Shown here piece by piece: positions 22,308 to 32,382 of a DNA stretch of 64,000 nucleotides. Source of the stretch: Nematopogon swammerdamellus (taxonomy: Eukaryota; Arthropoda; Insecta; Lepidoptera; Adelidae); NCBI GenBank assembly GCA_946902875.1, contig OX336345.1:10075395-10139394 (forward strand). Reading direction: 5' to 3'. Both the position numbers and the translations under genes were made by a program. Each line of letters begins with the position of its first letter. The stretch's first letter is position 1. The notes beneath the pieces were generated by a model, which was not told where the DNA came from, ran no database searches, and worked only from the letters and a program-made list of their open reading frames with translations.

Positions 22308-25300
22308 ATGTTTGACAGTTTGCAACAGCTGAATAAATTCAGTGCAGTTTCTCGCATTATTGATAAGATAAAAAAAAAAATGGGCAATCCCGAGCAAGGT
22401 AAAGCTCAACCGCAGAGTGGCGACAGTGCGAATATGTTTCGTGTGGCGCGGGATTATGCGTTGTTGAGGCTGGAGCATTTGCTAAGCCTATCAAGTGGTG
22501 ATTCTTTATCTTTCGAAATTGCAACTAATAGCCTCCCTGACATAGAATCCTCGTTTCATGCGGCACAAATACAGGTTCTATCGAGCACGGAAGATATAAA
22601 CAGGAAGCATGAGCTGCAAGTTACTATCAAATTTGAGCAGTTCCTTATACAGGTAAAAAGACACCTCAATTCCATAACAACTGCAAAATCTGTTACAAAA
22701 ACAACTCTCACCGCTGCTCCTGCCCCCACGAGTCTAATAAAACTGCCGCGAATAACTCTGAAACCATTCAATGGACAATTGGAGAATTGGCTGCCGTTCA
22801 TTGAATTATTTAACTCACTTATTCACTGCAAGCAGGAACTGTGTGATGTGGAAAAGTTACATTACCTTATTTCATCATTAGAAGGTAAACCTCTCGGTTT
22901 AATAAAAGGATTTCCCATCACCAGTGCTAGCTATAAAGATGCCTACGATACACTTTATCGACATTACAATCGTACTCGTCATCTCGCTGCTACAGTGTAT
23001 GAGAAACTACTATCGTGTGATTCAGCCAAACTGTCGAACGCCTCCGAGCTGCAACGCTTGGACAATACATTCGTAGAAAATTTAGCCATTCTTGATAAAT
23101 TCCAATTGCCTGACAAAAACTTCATGTTGGTTCATCTCTTCTGGTCAAAACTAGATCGTACGACTCGAGAACTTTTCGAATTGGAACATCAGTCTGACGA
23201 AACTCCAAAATTTGAAAATCTGCAAGCATTCGTTCGAAAGCGCTTTCAAGCCCTCAGTTTGGCCAATCCATCTAGTTCTACACCTACAAACACAACCAAA
23301 AAGGTTGTAGAAAAGACTGCCAACACTACGCCTTCAAACACACACAAAAAATCGTGCTTCGTCAGTACTGGTCCAACGTGTGTTATTTGTTCGGAATCAC
23401 ACAACGTTTGGACTTGTCACAAGTTCCTAGAAAGGGATCCCAAGTCTCGGTATAATCTCGTCAAAGAGAAAAATCTTTGCATTAATTGCTTATCGTCAAC
23501 GCATACAGTAAAAAATTGTCGTTCTAAATCTCGGTGTTCTAAGTGTAATTTCTCGCACAACACTACATTACACTTCCCTCGCACAACATCTGAGTCGCAG
23601 ACGAGCAGTTCAGAAACCTCGTCACATCCACCTGTCACGCTCGCTTGCCACAACTTGCAGTTTCCTTCACACGTCCTGCTCTCGACAGCACAGGTCGAAG
23701 TGAAGGACAGGATCGGTAACTTTGTCAAAATTAGGGTTTTGATTGATAGCGCGTCTGAGACCAACTTTCTGTCAGAATCCTGTCGTGTTCGACTCGGTCT
23801 TGACATCGTCAAAAATCGTAGGTCAGTCGACGGTATAGGTCGGTCGACAGCAGCGGTGCTCGGTCATCTTTCATGTACAATTAGACCTGTTGCATCTGCA
23901 CATAGTGACCAAATAATTTTCGATGCACATGTTCTTCCTGTCATTTGTCATGACATGCCGACCACTCAAATCGAAGCTTCGAAATGGGAGCATATACAAA
24001 GCATCAAACTAGCTGATCCTGATTTTGCTACACCCGGTCCCATTGATGGACTCCTCGGAGCTGACATATTCTCGTCTTCGTTGCGTCCTGGAATAATTCG
24101 AGGTGACACCTCTCAACCTAACGCTATGAATACAATTTTTGGTTGGGTACTGTTGGGAGGCGTACGCTCGGACACTCCGTCATCATCGTTGAGCGCACAT
24201 CCTGTCACTCTACATGCGTCACTCGATCAATCGCTCAAACGTTTTTGGGAAATAGAAAATATTCCATTCCCAAAGTCAGTATCCTTGGCGCCTGAGGACG
24301 CGATGTGTGAAAAATCCTTCATTGAAAATTATTCTCGCAATGAGGAGGGCAGGTACATCGTTCCCTTGCCTTTTCGTAACCCAGATCTAAAGCCCACTTT
24401 TTCGGGTTCCAGGGTTTTAGCTCTAAAGCGGTTATTCTCATTAGAAAAACGTCTGGATAAAGATCCAGCGCTTCGCAAAAATTATGTAGATTTCATCGAC
24501 GATTATGCAGCTAGTCATCACTTAGAAGAAGTTTCACCTTCTCAGATAGATGCCGATAATTTTTTCTACATCCCGCATCATGGTATTCTGAAGCCAGAGT
24601 CTACAAGCACTCCTCTTCGTGTCGTTTTCGATGGAAGTGCAAAAGATATTCTCGGTGTGTCACTCAACAGTTTCCTTCTCGTTGGTCAAAAACTTCAGAC
24701 GAACATATTCAATCTACTGTTGCGCTTTCGTTGGCATTCAGTAGTATTCACTGCTGACATCAAGCAAATGTATCGTCAAATTCTAGTGGCACCAGAGCAT
24801 ACAGACTATCAGCGTATCCTGTGGAGGACAACACCAAGCGAACCAGTCAAGGATTATCGTTTGTTGACCGTGACTTATGGGGTGACGTCAGCTCCATTTC
24901 AAGCTCTACGTGCAGTCGCTCAGCTCGCTAGGGATGGTAGAGCTCAATATCCCGCCGCAGCTTCCATACTGGAACGCGACTTGTACATAGACGACGTGGT
25001 CTCCGGATCTAGAAATCTGGATGAAGCCCTCAAGTTAAAGTCTGAACTCAATGGTTTGTTTGCATCTGCAGGATTTCATCTCCGTAAGTGGTCGTCCAAT
25101 GTAAAAGATTTTTTCACTGATGTGGAAACTTCAGATCTCTACAGCAAAGACTTTCATAGTTTCGATGATGTTGACTTCTCGTTAAAAATATTGGGGCTAC
25201 AGTGGCAACCCAATATGGACTATTTCACCTTCAAAGTATCCATCCAAGAGAGACCATGCACCAAGCGCACTATTCTCTCTGAAGTTGCAAAAGTGTTTGA

Positions 25301-27527
25301 TCCACTCGGGATCCTCGCTCCTACTACTTTCCTCGCCAAGTACCTACTCCAACTGCTCTGGACTGCGGGTGTCTCATGGGATGATGCTCCTCCGTCTTCT
25401 ATCGTTCAACAGTGGGAGAGATACTTGTCAGAACTGCCATCTTTATCGTCGCTCTCGCTTCCTCGTAGAATAGTTTCTGACATTGAAGGTTTTCAACTTC
25501 ACGGCTTCTGTGATGCCTCAGAACGAGGCTATTGTGCCGTTGTCTACTTTCGAGTAAAAAATGACCAAGGTGAATACGCGGTGCACCTTGTCGGTGCCAA
25601 ATCCAAGGTTTCGCCGCTCAAAAGGATCACAATTCCTCGTCTGGAATTATGTGCAGCTTTGCTCCTGTCGGATCTCATACAAGCGGTAGTCACCGCTTTA
25701 GAACCTCTCTGTCGCATTGAAAATATTAATGCGTGGTCAGATTCCAGCGTCGCTTTGACCTGGATCAAATCATATCCATCAAAATGGAAAACTTTCATCA
25801 GCAATCGAGTCAGCCATATTCAGGACCAGGTTCCTCCTCAATGTTGGAGACACGTCAGGTCTAGTGACAACCCAGCGGACTGCGGCTCCCGTGGTCTGCT
25901 GCCCGAAGCTCTACTACAACATCACTTGTGGTGGTCGGGTCCCAGTTGGTTGCAACAATCCGAAGAAACCTGGCCTACATCTAATTCTGATCTCGCATCT
26001 GATTTCGTAGATGCTGTCGAATGTGAACAAAAAATTTGCACCCTCTTGTCGTCAATGAATGTTGATTTTATTCAACATTTACTCAATAAATTCTCGTCGC
26101 TCCGCACTCTCGTTAATGTTCTCGCTTATTGTTTTCGTTTTGTTCACAATGCATCACATGCTGACAGCAAACTCATTGGACCTCTCTCTCTTCATGAGAG
26201 AGACAATGCTTTGACATTCCTACTCAAACACACTCAAGAAGTATCTTTCGCAACGGAGATCATCGCAATCTCAAAATCGCAGTTGAATTCACTTCCAAAA
26301 ATGTTTCGTAAACTCTCGTTGTTTCTCGATGAAGCTGGTCTCCTCAGGGTGGGCGGTCGCTTAACTAGAGCGAATATACACTATGATAGTAAGCATCCTG
26401 TACTATTACCTCGACAGCATCGATTGACATTTCTGATCATTCAGGAATATCATGAAAGGCACTGTCATCCAGGATTACAGACGCTGCACCATTTGTTGTG
26501 CCAAAACTATTGGATTTTATCGCCCAAGCGCGCCATACGCTCAGTCATCTCACTGTGTCATAAGTGTTTTCGTGCTAATCCAAAACTTGCACCGCCTCCA
26601 CTCATGGGAGATCTGCCTGCTTATCGTATAAACCAGCTCAAATCTTTCTCGTCTTCGTCGGTCGATTACGCAGGTCCGTTCACAATCTCACTTGGTCGAT
26701 ACAGAGGAGCCAAATCCTACAAAGCATACGTTTGTCTGTTCGTGTGCACAGCCACGAAAGCCGTTCACATTGAATTGGCTTCTGAACTGACTACCGATGC
26801 CTTTCTCGCCGCTCTACGACGACTGGTCGCTCGTCGTGGTAGAGTCAGTCTTCTCATTTCAGATCGTGGCACTAACTTCGTGGGTGCCAGCAATACCTTG
26901 AAAACGATAATGGCTCAAGCAGCTGAGCAGCAAGATATCAAATTCAAATTCAACCCTCCTGGAAGCCCTCATTTTTCCGGACTTGCCGAAGCTGGAATTA
27001 AATCCGTCAAAACGCACTTAGCTAGAGTCATAGGCACACAACGTCTAACGTTTGAGGAAATGTATACGGTTTTAACTCAAATTGAATCAGTATTAAACTC
27101 ACGTCCTCTAACTCCGGTAAGCTCGGACCCCACAGACTTATCTGCACTGACCCCGGGTCACTTTTTGACTTTAGAGCCTCTGTCGTCTGTACCCGCACCC
27201 GATGTTAGTACATGTAACATTAATCGATTGGACCGTTGGTCATTGCTCCAACGGATGCACCAGGATTTCTGGAAAAGGTTTCATGTTGAGTATTTACACT
27301 CATTGCAACAGAGAATGAAATGGGGCAAACACCATCCCAACTTGCAAGTGGGAACAATGGTGCTCATCGCCGACGAGCTTAGTCCACCGCTACGGTGGAG
27401 AGTTGGTCGCATTCAACAATTACATCCCGGTTCTGACGGGATTTCTCGTGTCGTAACTGTTCGCACAGCTTCAGGCCAGATGCAACGACCTGTCGTGAAG
27501 CTGTGCCCACTTCCGTTACAAGATTAA
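22308..27527 (+). CDS. BEL/Pao Gag-Pol polyprotein
   Basis: One open frame of 1739 codons; an ATG at 22380 (MGNPEQGK, after an A-run) is an equally good start. Order: Gag with paired zinc-knuckle-like clusters near 356-410 (CVICSESH, CINCLSSTH, CSKCNF); aspartic protease near 479 (LIDSASETNF, D-S-A variant of the active site); reverse transcriptase with FTADIKQMYRQ and YIDD near 893; RNase H (FCDASERG, WSDSS, NPADCGSRG); then integrase with an HHCC cluster near 1385-1420 and D-D-E at about 1452, 1518 and 1560 (VDYAGPF, SDRGTNF, GLAEAG). The C-terminal tail resembles the usual BEL/Pao end domain. No stops or frameshifts are seen. Confidence 0.95.
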   Translation: MFDSLQQLNKFSAVSRIIDKIKKKMGNPEQGKAQPQSGDSANMFRVARDYALLRLEHLLSLSSGDSLSFEIATNSLPDIESSFHAAQIQVLSSTEDINRKHELQVTIKFEQFLIQVKRHLNSITTAKSVTKTTLTAAPAPTSLIKLPRITLKPFNGQLENWLPFIELFNSLIHCKQELCDVEKLHYLISSLEGKPLGLIKGFPITSASYKDAYDTLYRHYNRTRHLAATVYEKLLSCDSAKLSNASELQRLDNTFVENLAILDKFQLPDKNFMLVHLFWSKLDRTTRELFELEHQSDETPKFENLQAFVRKRFQALSLANPSSSTPTNTTKKVVEKTANTTPSNTHKKSCFVSTGPTCVICSESHNVWTCHKFLERDPKSRYNLVKEKNLCINCLSSTHTVKNCRSKSRCSKCNFSHNTTLHFPRTTSESQTSSSETSSHPPVTLACHNLQFPSHVLLSTAQVEVKDRIGNFVKIRVLIDSASETNFLSESCRVRLGLDIVKNRRSVDGIGRSTAAVLGHLSCTIRPVASAHSDQIIFDAHVLPVICHDMPTTQIEASKWEHIQSIKLADPDFATPGPIDGLLGADIFSSSLRPGIIRGDTSQPNAMNTIFGWVLLGGVRSDTPSSSLSAHPVTLHASLDQSLKRFWEIENIPFPKSVSLAPEDAMCEKSFIENYSRNEEGRYIVPLPFRNPDLKPTFSGSRVLALKRLFSLEKRLDKDPALRKNYVDFIDDYAASHHLEEVSPSQIDADNFFYIPHHGILKPESTSTPLRVVFDGSAKDILGVSLNSFLLVGQKLQTNIFNLLLRFRWHSVVFTADIKQMYRQILVAPEHTDYQRILWRTTPSEPVKDYRLLTVTYGVTSAPFQALRAVAQLARDGRAQYPAAASILERDLYIDDVVSGSRNLDEALKLKSELNGLFASAGFHLRKWSSNVKDFFTDVETSDLYSKDFHSFDDVDFSLKILGLQWQPNMDYFTFKVSIQERPCTKRTILSEVAKVFDPLGILAPTTFLAKYLLQLLWTAGVSWDDAPPSSIVQQWERYLSELPSLSSLSLPRRIVSDIEGFQLHGFCDASERGYCAVVYFRVKNDQGEYAVHLVGAKSKVSPLKRITIPRLELCAALLLSDLIQAVVTALEPLCRIENINAWSDSSVALTWIKSYPSKWKTFISNRVSHIQDQVPPQCWRHVRSSDNPADCGSRGLLPEALLQHHLWWSGPSWLQQSEETWPTSNSDLASDFVDAVECEQKICTLLSSMNVDFIQHLLNKFSSLRTLVNVLAYCFRFVHNASHADSKLIGPLSLHERDNALTFLLKHTQEVSFATEIIAISKSQLNSLPKMFRKLSLFLDEAGLLRVGGRLTRANIHYDSKHPVLLPRQHRLTFLIIQEYHERHCHPGLQTLHHLLCQNYWILSPKRAIRSVISLCHKCFRANPKLAPPPLMGDLPAYRINQLKSFSSSSVDYAGPFTISLGRYRGAKSYKAYVCLFVCTATKAVHIELASELTTDAFLAALRRLVARRGRVSLLISDRGTNFVGASNTLKTIMAQAAEQQDIKFKFNPPGSPHFSGLAEAGIKSVKTHLARVIGTQRLTFEEMYTVLTQIESVLNSRPLTPVSSDPTDLSALTPGHFLTLEPLSSVPAPDVSTCNINRLDRWSLLQRMHQDFWKRFHVEYLHSLQQRMKWGKHHPNLQVGTMVLIADELSPPLRWRVGRIQQLHPGSDGISRVVTVRTASGQMQRPVVKLCPLPLQD

Positions 27528-27669
27528 CTTCATTCATCAATCATTTTCTCGTTATTCTTATTATCATCAAACTCTACATGTAGAGTTTCACTTGTTTTAT
27601 TTATTATTTCATTTACATTAATTTTTGTGTTTCGTTTGTACTGAACCCTAGTAAAATACCATGTATTTT

Positions 27670-27680
27670 GGTGGGCGGAA
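27670..27680 (+). other. Polypurine tract of the BEL/Pao element
   Basis: GGTGGGCGGAA directly precedes the 3' LTR; it has one T and one C, so it is an imperfect purine tract. Confidence 0.55.
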
Positions 27681-28095
27681 TGTTCAGTTTTCGTATGTGT
27701 AGCCTTAAACTTATCCAGTGTACCCTGTGGGTAGAATGAAAATAATCTCCACAGGTTAATTTAAAATATTTGTAATTTTCACTTTTTCGCACAATCATTG
27801 TGAGCTACCTTCATTCTCGCTCTTCTCGTTACAACACCATGAGTGCACAAACTTCTCGATTTTTCTAAAAGATAAAATTTGTCCTACGCAAAGTTTTCTT
27901 CACGGGTGCCCTTTAGGTGTCTAGCCTGGCGATCTCCACGGCGGGGCCCCTAACCGGCGGAAGGATACAGGTAACGGCGTCCTAGGGCGCCAGTAAGCAC
28001 CTCCGACTCCACAGCAAGGTAGCCCTTTTTTTTGTTTGATTATTTCTACCAAATTCACATTTTTTCAATACAGTCCACTTTCTCATTTTCGCACA
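27681..28095 (+). repeat. BEL/Pao 3' LTR
   Basis: 415 bp, same ends as the 5' LTR, followed by the GACTT duplication at 28096-28100. Confidence 0.93.
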
Positions 28096-28299
28096 GACTT
28101 TGAAAATCTCCTAAAAATCTCCTAAAAAGTTTTCGTCCTCCTAAAAAATTCTCCTGTTATTCAAATTATAAAAAAATCACCACATTTTTAGTGTTTCTTA
28201 TACGTACGGGACCATTTTACTAAGCCTAGGCCGTCTGTCCGTCCGTCTGTCTGTCTTACCTGTAAAGAGCTGTATCTTTTGCACCCTGAAAACCGGTCA

Positions 28300-28800
28300 A
28301 GTGCGAGTCGAACGCGCACCGAGGGTTCTCTGTCAGTCAGTCAGTCAGCGTGTAAGCGTCTACTGCTGGAAATACGCCTTCAATTTTCCTCCAGTCTCTC
28401 GGCCTTCAGCGGTACGGACCACTGCTTTCCGCCGACATGCTTCATGTCGGCGTCCCACCTGGCGGGTGGTCTTCCACACTCCATTTTCCTGTCCACGGCC
28501 GCCAATGCAGTACATGGTTACTCCAATGGTCGTCGTCCCTTCAGCTAACGTGCCCAGCCCACTGCCATTTTAGCTTATCCACCTGGTTTCCAATATTGAT
28601 TACTTTGGTGCGTCGGCGGATTGCCTCATTAATTAGTCATTCATTACGCACCATTTCGCCTAGCTATACTCCCAGGCCAGCCCAGCATGGCTAGTTCCAT
28701 CGCTCGCTGGGCAACTTTTGAAAACAACCATAGTCAGAGCTCACGTTTCACACCCGTACGTCATAAACGGTAGGACGCGCTGGTCATAATGTATACAGGT
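28300..28800 (-). pseudogene. Captured LINE reverse-transcriptase C-terminal fragment (element 2)
   Basis: The counterpart of the fragment at 19890-20345, with the same breakpoints and scattered substitutions and small indels. Plus-strand open frames at 28279-28694 are its shadows. Confidence 0.7.
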
Positions 28801-29870
28801 TAGACCTCGGGGCGTATTTTAAATTTCCGAGGCAGCCCTACTCAGTTGAATTCCTCCCTCGACCTCCTTAAGCCCCTTAAGGAGACCTTGTCTACCAAGC
28901 AGTATTTAACCGAGATATACGTACATACTCTTCCTTCAATCGGTTCTATCACTTCTCCGCCAATAATGATTTGTCCTCCCGTCATAACCACGATTGCCAT
29001 TCTAACCACCACGTAATTCGTCTGTTTTAATTATTCGTTTTTTTTTTAGTTTTTGACCACACCAAGTTTGACACTTGTACGTATTACCGTTTTTATGTTA
29101 GAGCAAAACCAAACTAAAAAATTTTTTTTTTAGAAAAAAACACGTTTCTTTTGGAGAAGCCCTTAATTTTTCTTTTTTTTCTTATTATTTGATAGGATGT
29201 CCGCCAATAATAAATAACACATGATCTGTGAAAATTACAACCAGCTACCTATTACGGTACAAAAGATACAGCCGTTAAAGTAGTGCGGACTGACGGACAG
29301 ACTGTCGACGTAGGCTTAGTAATACTAGGTACTGATTATTACAAAGAATACATGTAAATAACATTGATTGATAACAAAATGTTCGTTCGGCTAGGTCCGC
29401 CCGGTAGTCGGCTTGTTGGTCGATCGATGCACGCACACACTCACAGAGTGTCACATTATCCTATCTAAAGAGCAAGAAACCTTGCTCTTATCAAAAGACA
29501 AATCCTATGGTATATTGTATTTGTGTGACTTGAGAAGATGGTTGGTTGATTCACTTATAGTTCATTCATTGTGTTGTCACCGTACATATCGAAATATTTG
29601 TTTGTTACCAGTAAATATATGTTTCTCACTCCTAAATCTTCTCCTGTAATGATTTTCTTTCTCCTAGATTTTCTCCTACTCTCCTGACAGGCAAAAACTT
29701 CTCACACCGCTGAAATTCTCCTGAATCTAGGAGAAAATCTCTTAACATGGCAACACTGGTCTGCGCGCGCGACGCGCCTGCCTGCCAGCGAGAGTTGCCA
29801 GGTCCAAAAACCGAAAATCCGCATAAAATCCGAAATACTCAAATTATAAATGCATGTCAATGTCAGCCTT

Positions 29871-30268
29871 GAGGCCTTGATAGCTCAGTGGTGCGTTCGC
29901 TCGGTCGACTGTTGTTAACAACCCTTAGCGCGATCGAGCGGTCACCCATCCAAGTACCTACTGGGATGGGTGACCGCTCGACCGTTGGAGGCTGACCGTG
30001 GTTCGGATTCTGGAAACTGTAGGTCCCTTCCTTTCTTATCTTACTAGGTGGTAGGGTTTATCCCGCCCGGATTGATACCACCGCACTGAATGAAACGTCG
30101 GTCGAAACGGCTATGTAAGTAAATACTTCGTGTTTTCCGTCCAGTTCAGTGTAGCCGGCATGAAATGAAGGGAAGCACTGACATGGCAGCTAGTTCACCC
30201 GATGTTATGGGGTACGGTACGGATGTTGTAGGTTATGTAGCCAACCGTGTCAGTTTCTATAAAAAAAA
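29871..30268 (+). mobile_element. Full-length tRNA-derived SINE
   Basis: The tRNA-like head (TTGATAGCTCAGTGGTGCG, then GGTTCGGATTCTG), a middle with GTAGGTCCC and CCGCACTGAATGAAACG, and a 3' module ending TTTCTATAAAAAAAA. It lies about 100 bp right of hAT-like element 2. Confidence 0.82.
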
Positions 30269-30539
30269 GAATTTACAGCGGACGGGGGCTGCACTGCACT
30301 CCCTTCCCTCCGCGCCTCCGGCTTATAAAAACACTCTAGGGAATAGCCATACTAACAGCTTATGTCGGGGTGAATTTAAATAAAAAAAAAAATTGGTTGT
30401 CTGTAAAGTTGGTTTACGGACGATAGTTTTACGTGATGACTTGATGAGTCATAAAGTAAATCAGTTCCGGCGGATATTTTACCATGTAAAATTAATTTAA
30501 GTACATGATCAAGATGTGATAATAATTAATATAATAAGC

Positions 30540-31200
30540 GCTCGACTTCGACGCCGCCGCCGCCACCGCTCGCCCGCAGCAGCGCTGCCTCCGCTCACCG
30601 CGTCGCCCGGCCTCCCCGCGCCCGGGTCGTCCAATACGAGAGCCGCCTTTCTTCTCCAACACCACACGCACGCCACACCACCCAGCTCCACGCCGCCGGT
30701 GCCTTTCATCGACGGCGAAGATGGAGCGTTGACGTCGGCCGAGCCACAACATCTACGGTGAGGGCGACGTCCACCATCGGCCAGCTTGGGGTCATCGGGA
30801 CCTCACGTCCCGTCTAGTGCCCCCGCTACCGGTGGTGCTGTGCGAACATCAGGCGACGCGCGCGCGAAGAGGAAGAAGTTTAAAAGAGCTGCGCGACGAC
30901 GCGACGTCGCCGTGCAGTCCGGCGGATACGGAGCTCTCCGAGATGGGGGTGGTGGTGGCCTACGTGTCTAGTACCACCACCTATCGCTCGTAGCTTGCCT
31001 CGCGTCGTCTCGGAGAGCTCCGTAGCCACGGCCTGCACCCGCCGGTGTGCTTGGAGGCTTGCCTCCCGCGCCGCCGGCGCGGCGGTATTCCGTTTATTAT
31101 TTTTATATTAATTTTGAGTGTATGTGGTGTATTTTTATAATCTGTATATTTAAAATTATTGTAAATATGTGAATGTGATAATAAATGAATAAAATATAAT
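30540..31200 (+). other. GC-rich block ending in AATAAA-rich tail, unassigned
   Basis: Positions 30540-31090 are strongly GC-rich within AT-rich surroundings. Then AT-rich sequence follows with ATAATAAATGAATAAAAT near 31177-31195, like a transcript 3' end. Open frames on both strands (30516-30761 +, 30492-30752 -) have proline/arginine-rich translations with no domain I recognise. It could be the 3' end of a retroelement, an unannotated exon or 5' exon of Tapt1, or a CpG-rich regulatory block. I cannot decide between these. Confidence 0.35.
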
Positions 31201-32168
31201 AACTAATAAAAAATATGAGTAAATAACGACTATTAATTAAATTTAAAAAACCTACATAACGCCATCTACATGTTCAACGTTGCAACAATTACCTAACTGC
31301 TAAATCAAGTATACCGCTGGCTGAAGTATTTAATTTAATATTGACGCTAGATGTGGACGCTAGATGTCGCTCCATGAAATTCACATACTGTTGTCACATA
31401 CTGTTGAGAAAATTTGCAGCGATAAGTAGACGGTCGATAGCCCGCGTGTATAACACGTCTGGTCAGTGATGGTGGCAGGGACCGCGGGTTCGAGGCTCGC
31501 AAAAGACGGAGAAAGATATTTTGTATTTCCTACTATTGTATATGCCTCTCTATCGCGCTCTCGATTGCACACACAGGTCTCTATCGCGCTCTCGCTTGCA
31601 CACACAGGTTTAGATGGAACGTTACACTTCTTCGTGCGTGCAGCCGGTGTTCATCAATTTATAAGACGTGACATCATCACGTCAAAAAAATTCTCCAAAG
31701 GTATTGATCTCCTCGGGCTAATGGTTTCACTAATATTTTTCTAACATCCTAAACTACAGGATATAATTACCAGCAATTTGCTATCAAACCTGCCATTAAC
31801 TATACCTCGGCCGTATAGTTTAGGAAATACAATTAGAAATATATAACTAGCAAAATCCCTATAATAGAAGAAAATTACGAATTGGCTGTATGCCCAAATG
31901 ATGTTAGCCTGCCTATTTATGGCGAAAACAATAACAACAACAATAACAACGGGACGTCTGACGTGTGTGACGTGTGATGTGACGTACAGTCGGTGCGGCA
32001 ATGTCTGACTGACTGATGTGATGAGATGAATGAGCTCATAGTAGTTGGCATTTGGTAGTCATGTGGGTTATCAACAATTTTTGGCAACCGTGATCTAGCC
32101 GATATCTGTCTTCAATACCGATATTGATATCCGTTGCCAAATATCGGGATCAAAAACTCTGATTCCTA

Positions 32169-32171
<3 letters not shown>

Positions 32172-32214
<43 letters not shown>
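32172..32214 (+). repeat. 43-base poly(A) tract
   Basis: An uninterrupted run of 43 A. It borders a SINE 3' module lying in minus orientation, whose own tail should appear here as T on the plus strand. The tract therefore is not that SINE's tail; it may be the tail of another retroposed sequence ending here. Confidence 0.9.
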
Positions 32215-32216
<2 letters not shown>

Positions 32217-32382
32217 ATGGAACCTGACACGGTTGGCTACATCACCTACAACATCCGTGATGTCAGCCCATAACACAGGGTGAACTAGGTGCCATGTCAG
32301 TGCTTCCCTTCATTTCATGTCGGCTACACTAAACTGGACGGAAAACACGAACTATTTACATAGCTTACATTACATTACATAG
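32215..32382 (-). mobile_element. SINE 3' module without tRNA head
   Basis: In plus orientation: TTATGGAACCTGACACGGTT, CATCACCTACAACATCCGTG, ATGTCAGCCCATAACAC, GTCGGCTACACTAAACTGGA, and it ends near ACTATTTACATAGC. The tRNA-related head is missing. Confidence 0.78.

Larger units (their letters stand above)
21349..28095 (+). mobile_element. Intact BEL/Pao LTR retrotransposon
   Basis: 6.75 kb. Two 415-bp LTRs (TG...CA) look identical by eye and are flanked by a perfect 5-bp target duplication GACTT (21344-21348, 28096-28100). One uninterrupted Gag-Pol frame lies between. A primer-binding-site candidate follows the 5' LTR and a purine tract precedes the 3' LTR. The intact frame and matching LTRs imply a very recent insertion. 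There is no envelope-like frame. Confidence 0.95.
21306..29758. mobile_element. hAT-like element 2, split by a BEL/Pao insertion (8-bp TSD)
   Basis: Same family as element 1, with CAGTGTTGCCAACTC at 21306 and TGGCAACACTG ending at 29758. Its own perfect 8-bp duplication is GTCTGCGC (21298-21305 and 29759-29766). The element proper is 21306-21348 plus 28101-29758; the rest is a later BEL/Pao insertion. It carries the same LINE fragment as element 1. The two insertions are separated by only 10 bp of host DNA (21296-21305), 8 of which form its left duplication. Confidence 0.85.
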
